DNA from: Bradyrhizobium sp. 186
GTDB lineage: Bacteria > Pseudomonadota > Alphaproteobacteria > Rhizobiales > Xanthobacteraceae
Assembly: GCF_023101685.1 (NCBI RefSeq)
Contig: NZ_CP082164.1
Span: 3,534,001 to 3,598,000 of the forward strand
Length of the DNA stretch: 64,000 nucleotides
Direction of reading: 5' to 3'
Shown: piece after piece, positions 52,893 through 62,143 of the stretch
Layout of the letters: each line of letters opens with the position of its first letter
Numbering within the stretch: the stretch's first letter is position 1
Position numbers and translations under genes: made by a program
Notes under the pieces: generated by a model
What the model was told of the DNA's origin: nothing
Databases searched by the model: none
What the model saw: only the letters and a program-made list of their open reading frames with translations

Positions 52893-53405
52893 ATGTTTGA
52901 TCGCCGCATCCTGATGACGACCGTCGCCGGCTTGTTCGGCCTTTCGGCCTTCCGCTGGCTGAGAGGATCCCCGGCCGAGGCTGGCGAGAAGGTCGCGGAG
53001 AAATTCGAGATCGAGAAGACGGAGGCCGAGTGGCGCGCCCAGCTCACGCCGCAGCAATTTGAGATCCTGCGAAAAGAGGGCACCGAGCGGCCCGGCTCCA
53101 GCCCGCTGCTCAAGGAGCACCGCAAGGGCATCTTTGCCTGCGCCGGCTGCGACCTGCCGCTGTTCGCTTCCGACACCAAGTTCGAGAGCGGCACGGGCTG
53201 GCCAAGCTTCTACCAGCCGATCGAGGGCAATGTCGGCAAGACCGAGGACCGCACCTACGGCATGCTCCGTACCGAGGTGCATTGCCGCCGCTGCGGCGGC
53301 CATCTCGGCCATGTCTTCGATGATGGCCCAAAGCCGACCGGATTGCGCTACTGCATCGACGGTTTCGGGCTGGTCTTCCACCCGGCGGCGCCATCCGCTA
53401 CGTGA
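52893..53405 (+). CDS. msrB: Peptide-methionine (R)-S-oxide reductase MsrB, membrane-anchored
   Basis: The 170-residue protein has an N-terminal hydrophobic export segment (ILMTTVAGLFGLSAF preceded by two Arg), which suggests a periplasmic location. The SelR domain has zinc ligands Cys83, Cys86, Cys131 and Cys134 and the catalytic Cys154 in GLRYCIDGFGL, where the usual motif is RYCINS. It repairs oxidised methionine. ATG 52893 with GGAG at 52883-52886 was chosen over an upstream GTG at 52866. Confidence 0.93.
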   Translation: MFDRRILMTTVAGLFGLSAFRWLRGSPAEAGEKVAEKFEIEKTEAEWRAQLTPQQFEILRKEGTERPGSSPLLKEHRKGIFACAGCDLPLFASDTKFESGTGWPSFYQPIEGNVGKTEDRTYGMLRTEVHCRRCGGHLGHVFDDGPKPTGLRYCIDGFGLVFHPAAPSAT

Positions 53406-53444
53406 GGTTTGATCTCGGCAATTGTTGCCGGGCCGGCAATTGTG

Positions 53445-53464
53445 CCCCGGTCGTCCGACCGGGG
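53445..53464 (+). terminator. Probable terminator after msrB
   Basis: A perfect 9-bp GC stem (CCCCGGTCG-TC-CGACCGGGG) is followed by CCTTCCTATTT. The weak T tract leaves some doubt. Confidence 0.65.
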
Positions 53465-53505
53465 CCTTCCTATTTAAGTCGTTGATTTCCTGAGAATACC
53501 CGCAT

Positions 53506-53520
53506 TGGCATAGCCCTTGC
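53506..53520 (+). promoter_or_regulatory. Sigma-54 promoter of the flgE operon
   Basis: TGGCATAGCCCTTGC fits the -24/-12 consensus TGGCA(C/T)-N5-TTGC exactly. It lies 65 bases before flgE. Class III flagellar genes of Caulobacter-like systems use sigma-54, so the match in position and sequence is strong. Confidence 0.88.
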
Positions 53521-53584
53521 GACTGTCTCCCCCGACTGCGGCCATGGTCGACCGGCCGTCGAGATCGGATTTGGAGACAAAGTT

Positions 53585-55837
53585 ATGGGTATCTTCGATG
53601 CAATGAACACCTCGGTGGGTGGCCTGCAGGCGCAGTCCTACGCGCTTCAGAACATTTCCGGCAACATCGCGAACTCATCCACCACCGGCTACAAGGGCAT
53701 CGGGACCAGCTTCGTCGATCTCATTCCCGACTCCTCTGTGCCGAGCAAGCAGGTCGCGGGCGGCGTGACGGCCAACGCCAAGGCCACCATCACCACGCAG
53801 GGCACGATCTCGGGCTCCACCGTCGCCACCAATATGGCGATCACCGGCGACGGCTTCTTCTCGATCCAGAAGGCGACCGGCATCGTCGACAACTCCCCGG
53901 TGTTCAGCGGCGTCACTTATTACACGAGGCGCGGCGACTTCCAGCTCAATGCCAACGGCAACCTGGTCAACGGCGCCGGCTATTACCTGATGGGCGTCAC
54001 GGTCGACCCGAAGACCGGCAACCCGCAGGGCAACGTCGCGACAGTCCTGAAATTCCAGAACAACTTCATCCCGGCGCAGGCGACCACCTCGATCCAGTAC
54101 GCGGCGAACCTGCCGACCCAGCCGAACACGGTGGCGAGCACCACGGCGGCGAGTGGCTCGCTGCTTGCGGCTGGCGGCCTCAATCCGTCGGACTTCCAGG
54201 CCAACCCGTTGCCGGTGGGCACACCGCCCGCGCCCTATACCAACGCGACGGTGTCCGGTGCAGCCGCCACCGGCAACATCCGTTCGGCCTATTCGTCGAC
54301 GACAGGGACGGGCACGGTTCCGCTCCAGAACAACTCGTCCGCGGTGGCTTCGACGTCCACCTCCCTCGACAACACCGTGGGCACGCATCTCGCCTCCAGC
54401 ATTCTCACCGCGCTGAGCGGCCAGACGCTGACCGTCAATGGCAACACGATCACCTTCAACGGCGGCACCACCGTCTCGACCGTCGGCAGCAACACCACGA
54501 TCGGCCTCGGTGCGGGCACAACGGCCACGGTGGCCAGCATCCTGAACGCGATTCAGACCGCCGGCGGCGCCGGCGTCACGGCCACGCTCTCTGCCAGCGG
54601 CAACATCCAGATATCGACCGGTACCGGCACCGACGTACCGGTCAACAGCGGCACGGCAGCCACGGCCCTCGGCATCAGCAGCGTAACGCGCGGCGGCAAC
54701 GTGCTGTCCTCGCCCGCGATCACCGGCGCCACGGTGTTGAGCGGCAGTGCGACCGCCGGCGGCGCCGAGGTGCTCTCGTCGGGCTTCGCGGCTGGCGATA
54801 CCATCACGGTCGACGGCCAGACGCTGACCTTCATGACTTCGGGCGCGTCGACTGCGAACCAGATCAACATCACCGACAACATCACGACGTTGCTCGGCAA
54901 GATCGACTTTCTCTCCGGTGCGTCAGGATCTTCGGTCAGCAGCGGCGGCGTGATCACGCTGAACACGGGCACCGTCTCCAACCTGTCGGTGTCCAGCTCC
55001 AACAGCGCGGCTTTCGCCGCGCTCGGCTTCACCTCGACCATCACCAAGAATCGCGACGGTGGCGGCACCGCCGGCACCGGCGGCGTGATCGGCAACGACA
55101 TCGCCACCTTCACCAAGGAATCGATCAGCGGTGGTGCGGTGACCGCCTACAACGCCGCCGGCACGCCGGTGAACCTGCAGCTGCGCTGGGCCAAGACCGA
55201 CAGTGCCTCGCTTGGCACCGGCCATGCCGATACCTGGAACATGTTCTACCAGACTGACCCGAATGCGACCGGCACGACGGTCGGCTGGGTCAACACCGGC
55301 CAGGCCTTTACCTTTGCCGCCGACGGCTCGCTCACCTCGCCGAGCGGCTCGGGCATCACCATCAACAACGTCAGCGTCAGCGGCCAGTCGCTCGGCTCGG
55401 TCTCCTTCAACATCTCCTCGGGCGGGCTGACGCAATATGCCAGCACCAGCGGCGCGGTGACCATCAACACCATCACCCAGAACGGCTACGCCGCCGGTCA
55501 GCTCCGCTCGGTCGCCGTCAACAACAACGGCCTCGTGGTCGGCACCTTCTCCAACGGCCAGAACCTCGACCTCGCACAGGTATCGTTGTCGCACTTCAAC
55601 GGCACCAACTATCTCAAGGCGCTCGATGGCGGCGCTTACGCCGCGACCGAACAGTCGGGGCCTGCGATCGACGGCGCTTCGGGCACCATCAGCGGCTCGT
55701 CGCTGGAAGGCTCGAACACTGACATCGCCGACGAATTCACCAAGCTGATCGTGACCCAGCAGGCCTATTCGGCCAACACCAAGGTGATCACGACGGCGAA
55801 TTCGATGGTGCAGGACCTCTTGAACGTGTTGCGCTGA
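53585..55837 (+). CDS. flgE: Flagellar hook protein FlgE (long form)
   Basis: The N-terminal basal-body rod motif (MNTSVGGLQAQSYALQNISG) and C-terminal hook motif (IADEFTKLIVTQQAYSANTK) identify FlgE. At 750 residues it is far longer than the usual 400-450. The extra central part holds two flagellin-IN-like beta modules (about 274-375 and 380-490; NGNTITFNGG; FAAGDTITVDGQTLTFMTSG). The second resembles a module in FlgL downstream. GGAG lies eight bases before the ATG, and a sigma-54 promoter is upstream. Confidence 0.94.
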   Translation: MGIFDAMNTSVGGLQAQSYALQNISGNIANSSTTGYKGIGTSFVDLIPDSSVPSKQVAGGVTANAKATITTQGTISGSTVATNMAITGDGFFSIQKATGIVDNSPVFSGVTYYTRRGDFQLNANGNLVNGAGYYLMGVTVDPKTGNPQGNVATVLKFQNNFIPAQATTSIQYAANLPTQPNTVASTTAASGSLLAAGGLNPSDFQANPLPVGTPPAPYTNATVSGAAATGNIRSAYSSTTGTGTVPLQNNSSAVASTSTSLDNTVGTHLASSILTALSGQTLTVNGNTITFNGGTTVSTVGSNTTIGLGAGTTATVASILNAIQTAGGAGVTATLSASGNIQISTGTGTDVPVNSGTAATALGISSVTRGGNVLSSPAITGATVLSGSATAGGAEVLSSGFAAGDTITVDGQTLTFMTSGASTANQINITDNITTLLGKIDFLSGASGSSVSSGGVITLNTGTVSNLSVSSSNSAAFAALGFTSTITKNRDGGGTAGTGGVIGNDIATFTKESISGGAVTAYNAAGTPVNLQLRWAKTDSASLGTGHADTWNMFYQTDPNATGTTVGWVNTGQAFTFAADGSLTSPSGSGITINNVSVSGQSLGSVSFNISSGGLTQYASTSGAVTINTITQNGYAAGQLRSVAVNNNGLVVGTFSNGQNLDLAQVSLSHFNGTNYLKALDGGAYAATEQSGPAIDGASGTISGSSLEGSNTDIADEFTKLIVTQQAYSANTKVITTANSMVQDLLNVLR

Positions 55838-55872
55838 TCGGCGCGTAACGTAACCAAAGGCGGCTAGTCAAA

Positions 55873-57756
55873 ATGGGTTTGAGTTCAGCCCTCGCCAGTG
55901 CGATGAGCGGTCTGCGCGCCAATCAAGCCGCGCTCTCGATCGTGTCCTCGAACGTCGCGAATTCGCAGACGCCGGGTTACGTCGTCCAGACGCCGAACCA
56001 GATCGAAGTCACCACCGGCGACTTCGGCTCGACGGCGATGACGACCGGCGTCAGCCGGGAGCTCGACACTTACGTGCTGAATCAGCTGCGCACCGAGACC
56101 GGCGGCAGCGGCTACGCCGACCAGATGGCCAACATCTTGAAGCAGCTTCAGAACGTCTATGGCACGCCCGGCAATAGCGGCACGCTCGAAACCGCGCTGA
56201 ACAATTTCACCACCGCGCTCCAGGCGCTGTCGACGAGCGCGGGCTCGTCGTCGGCGCAGACGGTCGCCTTGGGCGCGGCGCAGACGTTGGCGCAGCAGCT
56301 CAACCTCACCACCAAGGGCATCCAGTCGCTCCGTTCCAACGTCGAGCAGGATCTCGGCACCTCGGCGCAGCAGGCCAACGCGGCGATGCAGCAGGTTGCC
56401 GACATCAACACCAAGCTCCAGGGCCTGTCGGCGAACGACCCCTCGGCTGCGACGCTGATGGACCAGCGCGACCAGGCCATCAATACGCTGTCGAAATATG
56501 TCGACGTCCGCGTCACCACCGACGGTTCGAACCAGGCCAACATCTACACCACCACCGGTATCCAGCTGGTCGGCGCCGGGCTTGCCTCGCACTTCACCTT
56601 TGCTTCTGCCGGTGCCCTTTCGGCGACATCGCTCTACAACATCGATCCGGCCAAGTCCGGCGTCGGTGCGTTCAACATCAAGCTTCCGAACGGATCGTCG
56701 GTCGACGTCGTCGCCAACAACGTGGTCTCCTCGGGCCAGATCGCGGCCGATCTGAAGCTGCGCGACCAGACGCTGGTGCAGGCGCAGAACCAGATCGACC
56801 AGCTCGCCGCGACGATGTCGAGCGCGCTGTCGGACAAGACCACGGCTGGCAGCACGGTCTCCGGTCCGCCGGCCGGGTTCGATCTCGACCTCGCCGGGGC
56901 AGCGCCGGGCAACAGCGTCAACATCGCCTACACGGACACGGCCACCAACACGCAGCGCCAGATCACGCTGGTCAACGTGACCGATCCGGCGGCGCTGCCG
57001 CTCCAGAACGCCACCAACGCCAATCCGATGCAGATCGGGGTGAACTTCTCCGGCGGCATCGGCGCGATCGCCTCCGCGCTCAACACCGCGCTGTCCGGCT
57101 CGCATCTGTCGTTCGCCGCCGCCCCGTCGCCGGCGACGGCCACCACGCTGCGGGTGACCGACGACAACACCGGCCTCGCCAAGGTCAATTCGTCCTCGAT
57201 CACCAAGACGATCTCGTCGCTGACCTCGGGCAATCCGCAACTGCCGCTGTTCACCGACGGCGGGCAGGCGCTCTACACCGGTGCGATCACGGCGTCGGGT
57301 TCGCAGATGACCGGCCTTGCCGGGCGCATCGCCGTGAACACACAGCTGACCACCGACCCGACCAGGATGTCGGTCTACGGCACCTCGCCGGTAACGCCCG
57401 CGGGCGACACCACGCGCTCGGATTTTCTCTATTCGCAGCTCACCACTGCGGTGTTCTCATATTCGCCGCAGACCGGCCTCGGCTCGTCGAGCCAGCCGTT
57501 CAGCGGCAACGTCTCGAACTACCTCCAGCAGTTCCTGAGTGTCCAGGGCAACGCCGCGACCCAGGCCACCCAGCTCCAGGAGGGCCAGAGCGTCGTGGTC
57601 TCGACGCTCCAGGCCAAGTTCAACTCGACCTCCAGCGTCAACCTGGACTCGGAGATGTCGAACCTGATCCAGCTTCAGAATGCCTATGCCGCCAACGCCC
57701 ACGTGATGTCGGTGGTGCAGAGCATGATGAACACCTTGCTCCAGGCTCAAGGGTAA
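55873..57756 (+). CDS. flgK: Flagellar hook-associated protein FlgK
   Basis: The 627-residue protein has the N-terminal rod motif (SGLRANQAALSIVSSNVANS), a long helical domain and the C-terminal FlgK motif (NLDSEMSNLIQLQNAYAANA). It is the first hook-filament junction protein. The length is near the rhizobial norm. It begins 35 bases after flgE, in the same operon. Confidence 0.95.
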   Translation: MGLSSALASAMSGLRANQAALSIVSSNVANSQTPGYVVQTPNQIEVTTGDFGSTAMTTGVSRELDTYVLNQLRTETGGSGYADQMANILKQLQNVYGTPGNSGTLETALNNFTTALQALSTSAGSSSAQTVALGAAQTLAQQLNLTTKGIQSLRSNVEQDLGTSAQQANAAMQQVADINTKLQGLSANDPSAATLMDQRDQAINTLSKYVDVRVTTDGSNQANIYTTTGIQLVGAGLASHFTFASAGALSATSLYNIDPAKSGVGAFNIKLPNGSSVDVVANNVVSSGQIAADLKLRDQTLVQAQNQIDQLAATMSSALSDKTTAGSTVSGPPAGFDLDLAGAAPGNSVNIAYTDTATNTQRQITLVNVTDPAALPLQNATNANPMQIGVNFSGGIGAIASALNTALSGSHLSFAAAPSPATATTLRVTDDNTGLAKVNSSSITKTISSLTSGNPQLPLFTDGGQALYTGAITASGSQMTGLAGRIAVNTQLTTDPTRMSVYGTSPVTPAGDTTRSDFLYSQLTTAVFSYSPQTGLGSSSQPFSGNVSNYLQQFLSVQGNAATQATQLQEGQSVVVSTLQAKFNSTSSVNLDSEMSNLIQLQNAYAANAHVMSVVQSMMNTLLQAQG

Positions 57757-57776
57757 CCAGTACAGGGCTCTGAAAG

Positions 57777-59651
57777 ATGTCGATCAGCAGCATCAACTAC
57801 TCTTCGTCGGTTCTGGGTTCGCAGATCCGCAACATCAATCAGCAGCTCACCGATCTGTCGACGCAGCTCGCGACGGGCAAGCTGTCGCAGAACTATTCGG
57901 GGATGGGAACCAACGAGGGTTTTGCAATCGCCTCACGCTCGCAATTGTCCAACATCGCCGCGTACACGGACACGATGACCAACGTCAACGTCAACATCAA
58001 CCTCGCCAACACGGCGTTGCAGGCGCTGACGACGATCCGCAGCACCGTGCAGACGGGCGCCGCGAATACGGCGCAGTCCCTCAACGTCAACGGCCAGACC
58101 GTCGCGCAGAACACCGCTGCGGCCCAGTTCGGCTCGATGGTCGGCGTTCTCAACACGCAGTCGGGCAACCGCTATCTGTTCTCCGGAACCGCGGTCAGCA
58201 CGCAGTCGGTCGCGGACGCCGGCGACATCATCAACGGCACCACGACGCAGTCGGGCTTCAAGACCGTCATGGCGGAGCGCCAGGCCGCCGACCTCGGCGC
58301 CAACGGGATGGGACGGCTGGTGCAGACGCAGCCGACACCGAGCTCGGTGCAGGTGTCAGAAGACGTCGCCGGATCGCCGTTCGGGCTCAAGATCGCAGCG
58401 GTCTCCTCGACGTTGACGGGCGCGACCGTCACCGGCCCGAGCGGCTCGCCGGTGTCGTTCTCGGTCGATCTCAACGGCACCAATCCGAGCAACGGCGACA
58501 AGCTGAGCGTCAAGTTCACGCTGCCGGACGGCACGACCGAGCAGATCGACCTGACCGCCTCCACCGCCACGCCGACCCCACTCGGCAGCTTCGCGATCGA
58601 TGCGATCACCCCGACCAACACCGCCTCGAACCTCAATACGGCGCTGAACACCGCGATTCAGAAGCTCGCCAACACCTCGCTGGTGGCCGCATCCGCCATC
58701 GTCGCCGGCGACAATTTCTTCAACACCGCGAGTTCGGCGATCGGCGCGCCCGTCAACAACCAGGCGGCGACGCCTGCGCCCATCACCGGCGCGACCGCGC
58801 TGTCCGGGGCGAGCCCTTCGGACTCGATCTCGCCCGGCTTCGTCGCCGGCGACAGCATCACCGTCAACGGCACCACGCTCAGCTTCGTCAATTCAGGCGC
58901 GACCGGCAATCAGCTCAACGTCACCGACAGCATCCAGACCCTGCTGGGCAAGATCGACTCGATCACGGGTACGTCGAAGCCGTCGACCATCCATGGCGGC
59001 GCGATCACGATCAACACGGACGATGCGGCCACTTTGAACATTTCGAGCTCGAACACGGGGGCGCTGGGTTCGCTCGGTTTCAGCTCGTCTCCGGTCACCG
59101 CCCAACAACCGCCACTGCGCGTCGGTTCGTCGCCGGCGAGTTCCGCTACCACCCTGGTGAACGGCTCGGCCAATACCGTGAAATGGTACCAGGGCAATGA
59201 TAGCCCCGGCTCGCCGCGCTCGACCGCGGTGGCGCGGGTCGACGATTCCATCACCGTACAATATGGCGCGCAGGCCGACGAGGATGCGATCCGGCGGCAG
59301 TTGCAGGCGGTCGCCGTGTTCGGCACGTTCTCGACCTCGCCGACCGGGACCTATTCGGGTGGCCAGGTTTCGGCGCTGAGCCTGCGGGTGACGCAGGCGC
59401 TGACCCAGCAGCCCGGGCAGCAGCATGTCGAGGATATCCAGACCGACATCGCGATGGCCCAGAACACGATGAAGGATGCGAGCACGCGCCAGACTCAGGC
59501 CAAGGCGCAGCTCCAGACCATCATCGACCAAGCGGAGTCGGCCTCCCCGGACCAGGTGGCGAGTGAAATTTTGTCGCTGCAAAACGCGCTCCAGGCGTCC
59601 TACCAGACCACCTCGAACCTCGCGCAGCTCTCGCTCGTCAAGTTCCTGTAG
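57777..59651 (+). CDS. flgL: Flagellar hook-associated protein FlgL (long form)
   Basis: N- and C-terminal flagellin-type helices (SQIRNINQQLTDLSTQLATG; EILSLQNALQASYQTTSNLA) identify HAP3. At 624 residues it is about twice the common length, due to a central beta-rich insert. This contains an IN-like module (about 335-440; FVAGDSITVNGTTLSFVNSG and ITDSIQTLLGKID-type text) closely related to the one in FlgE. It starts 20 bases after flgK. Confidence 0.9.
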   Translation: MSISSINYSSSVLGSQIRNINQQLTDLSTQLATGKLSQNYSGMGTNEGFAIASRSQLSNIAAYTDTMTNVNVNINLANTALQALTTIRSTVQTGAANTAQSLNVNGQTVAQNTAAAQFGSMVGVLNTQSGNRYLFSGTAVSTQSVADAGDIINGTTTQSGFKTVMAERQAADLGANGMGRLVQTQPTPSSVQVSEDVAGSPFGLKIAAVSSTLTGATVTGPSGSPVSFSVDLNGTNPSNGDKLSVKFTLPDGTTEQIDLTASTATPTPLGSFAIDAITPTNTASNLNTALNTAIQKLANTSLVAASAIVAGDNFFNTASSAIGAPVNNQAATPAPITGATALSGASPSDSISPGFVAGDSITVNGTTLSFVNSGATGNQLNVTDSIQTLLGKIDSITGTSKPSTIHGGAITINTDDAATLNISSSNTGALGSLGFSSSPVTAQQPPLRVGSSPASSATTLVNGSANTVKWYQGNDSPGSPRSTAVARVDDSITVQYGAQADEDAIRRQLQAVAVFGTFSTSPTGTYSGGQVSALSLRVTQALTQQPGQQHVEDIQTDIAMAQNTMKDASTRQTQAKAQLQTIIDQAESASPDQVASEILSLQNALQASYQTTSNLAQLSLVKFL

Positions 59652-59657
59652 GGACCA

Positions 59658-59674
59658 TTAAGGCGGCGTTAACC
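59658..59674 (+). promoter_or_regulatory. CtrA-type box TTAA-N7-TTAACC
   Basis: TTAAGGCGGCGTTAACC matches the CtrA consensus TTAA-N7-TTAAC exactly. It lies just after the flgL stop and 47 bases before the next gene, so it probably marks a separate promoter for the cluster from 59721 on. This is motif-based inference. Confidence 0.65.
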
Positions 59675-59720
59675 ATGCCTGTTTACCTCTCGGTGAGGAT
59701 TTGAACGGGCGGGGCCGTCG

Positions 59721-60503
59721 ATGTCGGACAGGATGCAACTGGTGGTGGCCACGCCGTGCTTCGGCGGGCAGGTGTCGAGCATCTATGCGAGCTCGATCTT
59801 TGCGCTCCAGCGCGCCGTGCACGGCATGTCCAATCTCGAGCTCAAGGTGCTGCTGCGCGACGGTGATGCGCTGATCACGCGCGCGCGGGCCAATCTGGTC
59901 GCAATGTTCCTGGACGATCCCAAGGCGACGCATTTCCTGTTCATCGATGCCGACATCGGGTTCAAGCCGGAGCAGGTGTTCCGGCTGATCGAATGCGGAG
60001 CTGATGTCGTCGCTGGCTGCTACCCGATCAAGCGCGTCAACTGGGACAAGGCGAAGCGGGCGATCGAGGCGGGCAGGGCCGATTTGCCGGCGGCCTCGCT
60101 CGATTACGTGCTCGAGATCGAGGATCCCGACCGCATCGTCGTGGTCAACGGCTTTACCCGCGTGCGCTATGCCGGCACCGGCTTCCTGATGATCCGGCGC
60201 CACGTGCTGGAGGCGATGTGCCGCCATCCAAACTACGCTGGTTTGCAGTTCTTCCGCGAGCATTCGCACGACTCGCTGGCGACGAGCCAGAACCGGTTCG
60301 CGCTGTTCGAATGCATGATCGATCCGGTGACCGGCACTTATCTTTCCGAGGACTTCGCTTTCTGCAAGCGCTGGACCGACGTCGGCGGCGAGATCTGGGC
60401 CGACCTCCAGAGCTCGCTCGATCATGTCGGACCGTCGGTGTTCCACGGCGATATCGCCTCGCAATTCGCGCCGGCTCCCGCAGCGGCAGCCGATGCGGCG
60501 TGA
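59721..60503 (+). CDS. GT-A-fold glycosyltransferase-like protein
   Basis: The 260-residue protein has the nucleotide-sugar transferase pattern: N-terminal strand LVVATPCFGG, helix DALITRARANLVAMFL, and a DxD motif in THFLFIDADIGF. Conserved downstream segments are GADVVAGCYPIKR and VRYAGTGFLMIRR. This resembles small stand-alone GT-A proteins of bacteria and phages. Donor and acceptor are unknown. Its place between the flagellar genes and a PLP/ATP-grasp operon suggests either flagellin/hook glycosylation or decoration of the cluster's product. Confidence 0.72.
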   Translation: MSDRMQLVVATPCFGGQVSSIYASSIFALQRAVHGMSNLELKVLLRDGDALITRARANLVAMFLDDPKATHFLFIDADIGFKPEQVFRLIECGADVVAGCYPIKRVNWDKAKRAIEAGRADLPAASLDYVLEIEDPDRIVVVNGFTRVRYAGTGFLMIRRHVLEAMCRHPNYAGLQFFREHSHDSLATSQNRFALFECMIDPVTGTYLSEDFAFCKRWTDVGGEIWADLQSSLDHVGPSVFHGDIASQFAPAPAAAADAA

Positions 60504-60513
60504 GCCTCCAGGG

Positions 60514-62142
60514 ATGAGCGCCGGCGCATCCCGTCTGCCAGCCACCGAGCGCGCGTCCGACGGCGGCTCGCGCTACCGCCTGCGCGATCTCTTCACGCCG
60601 CTCGATACGCTGCTTGTCTCCGGCGGAGACCCGCGGCTGGCGCTCGATCCGAGAGACCGCGTCAACGCCTATGGCTGCGCGCCGTCGCCGTCGCCCGAAA
60701 TCTGGAATTTCGCCTCCTCAACGGCATCACCGATCTCGAAGGCCGCCTATGACCGCGCCGCACTGGCGCGCGAGGAGCTCGTGCACAAATGCCTGTTCGA
60801 CGAGGTCGAAGTCGCCTTCGATGCGCGCTGCGAAGACATGCGCGACGAATTGCGCGGCCACCTCCAGCTCTCGCCGCGGGTGGACATCGTGTTCTCGCCG
60901 TCCGGCACGGACTCCCAGCTCCAAGCCCTGTTCCTGGCCCGCGCGGTGCTCGGCGCGCCGCCGGTGACGATCGTGGTCGGAGCCGACCAGACCGGAAGCG
61001 GCACGGCGTACACCGCGCGCGGACACCATTTCAGCTCGATGACAGCAAGCGGAATTTCGGTGCGCAAGGACGGTGCGGTGGCGGGACTCGCCGGCGACGG
61101 CATCGCGCTGCCGCTGCTCGATACCGCGCTTGGGACGGCGATGCGTCCGGATGCGGATGCCCCAGTGCTGCGTGCGGTCGAAGCCACGATCTCGCGAGGC
61201 GCGCCCGTGCTGCTCCAGATCATGGATTCGTCAAAGCTCGGCTGGCGCGCGCCGAGCGCGGCTTGCCTCGACGAGATCGCGCGGCGGTGGCCCGGCAAGA
61301 TCCAGGTCGTCGTCGATGCCTGCCAGGCGCGGCTCGGGCGCCGACGGCTGCGCTCCTATCTGGAGCGCGGCTACATGGTGCTGATGACCGGCTCGAAGTT
61401 CTTCGGCGGGCCAGCCTTCAGCGGCGCGCTGCTGGTGCCGAAAGGTCTTTCGCGGGCGATCGACCGGGTCGATGGGATCGCGCCGGGATTCTTCGACTAT
61501 GCCGGCCGCAGCGACTGGCCGAAGGCCTGGACCACCTTGCGTTCGCGTTTCGAGCGCCGGCCGAATTTCGGCCAATGGCTGCGCTGGGAGGCGGCACTCG
61601 CCGAGATCGGCAGCTACTACGCCGTGCCGGGGGATTTCCGTACCAAGGCGCTGGCCGAGCTCGCGGCGGGCATCGACAGCATGATCGCGCTGTCGCCGTC
61701 GCTCCAGGCCGTTCCAGCCGTGCATGAGAAGGCCGGCGTGGACGATGAGGAATTCGCTCAAGCCACGATCTTTCCGTTCACGCTGCTGCGCGACGGCAGA
61801 CCGGTCTCGATTGCCGAGACCAGCGCCGTTCATCGCGCGCTGGCGGCCGACATGAACGACGGGATCAGCGGCAGCGCCGCGGACCGGCAGGTTGCCGCGC
61901 AACGCTGCCTGATCGGCCAGCCGGTTCGGCTGGAGCGGCAGGACGACGCGCCCCAGGCCGTGCTGCGCCTCTGCGTCGGCGCACGGCTCGTGACGGAGGC
62001 CTGGTCCGCGGACGAGGCGCAAGCGCGACGCAATCTTCAGCATGTACTCGATCGGATCGCCCATGTCCTGGTGAAGATCGAACTGCTGCTTGACCGCGCC
62101 GCCGGCGCGGTATCGCCGGACACGCCTATCCTCGGGGTTTGA
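60514..62142 (+). CDS. Fold-type-I PLP-dependent protein, unassigned
   Basis: From ATG 60514 the protein has 542 residues. Seen are a nucleotide-of-PLP region (VFSPSGTDSQLQALFLARAV), the Asp of the PLP pyridine in VVVDACQARLG and the likely Schiff-base Lys in LMTGSKFFGGPAFSGAL, the arrangement of class V aminotransferase/desulfurase-like enzymes. The C-terminal 150 residues do not recall any family to me. It starts ten bases after the glycosyltransferase gene and ends one base before the ATP-grasp gene, so it is in the same operon. Reaction unknown. Confidence 0.75.
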   Translation: MSAGASRLPATERASDGGSRYRLRDLFTPLDTLLVSGGDPRLALDPRDRVNAYGCAPSPSPEIWNFASSTASPISKAAYDRAALAREELVHKCLFDEVEVAFDARCEDMRDELRGHLQLSPRVDIVFSPSGTDSQLQALFLARAVLGAPPVTIVVGADQTGSGTAYTARGHHFSSMTASGISVRKDGAVAGLAGDGIALPLLDTALGTAMRPDADAPVLRAVEATISRGAPVLLQIMDSSKLGWRAPSAACLDEIARRWPGKIQVVVDACQARLGRRRLRSYLERGYMVLMTGSKFFGGPAFSGALLVPKGLSRAIDRVDGIAPGFFDYAGRSDWPKAWTTLRSRFERRPNFGQWLRWEAALAEIGSYYAVPGDFRTKALAELAAGIDSMIALSPSLQAVPAVHEKAGVDDEEFAQATIFPFTLLRDGRPVSIAETSAVHRALAADMNDGISGSAADRQVAAQRCLIGQPVRLERQDDAPQAVLRLCVGARLVTEAWSADEAQARRNLQHVLDRIAHVLVKIELLLDRAAGAVSPDTPILGV

Positions 62143-62143
62143 G

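Noticed and set aside
54200..55000. Internal repeats in flgE as a possible sign of recombination or CRISPR-like structure
   Set aside because: They encode related beta modules within one frame and have no spacer-repeat pattern.
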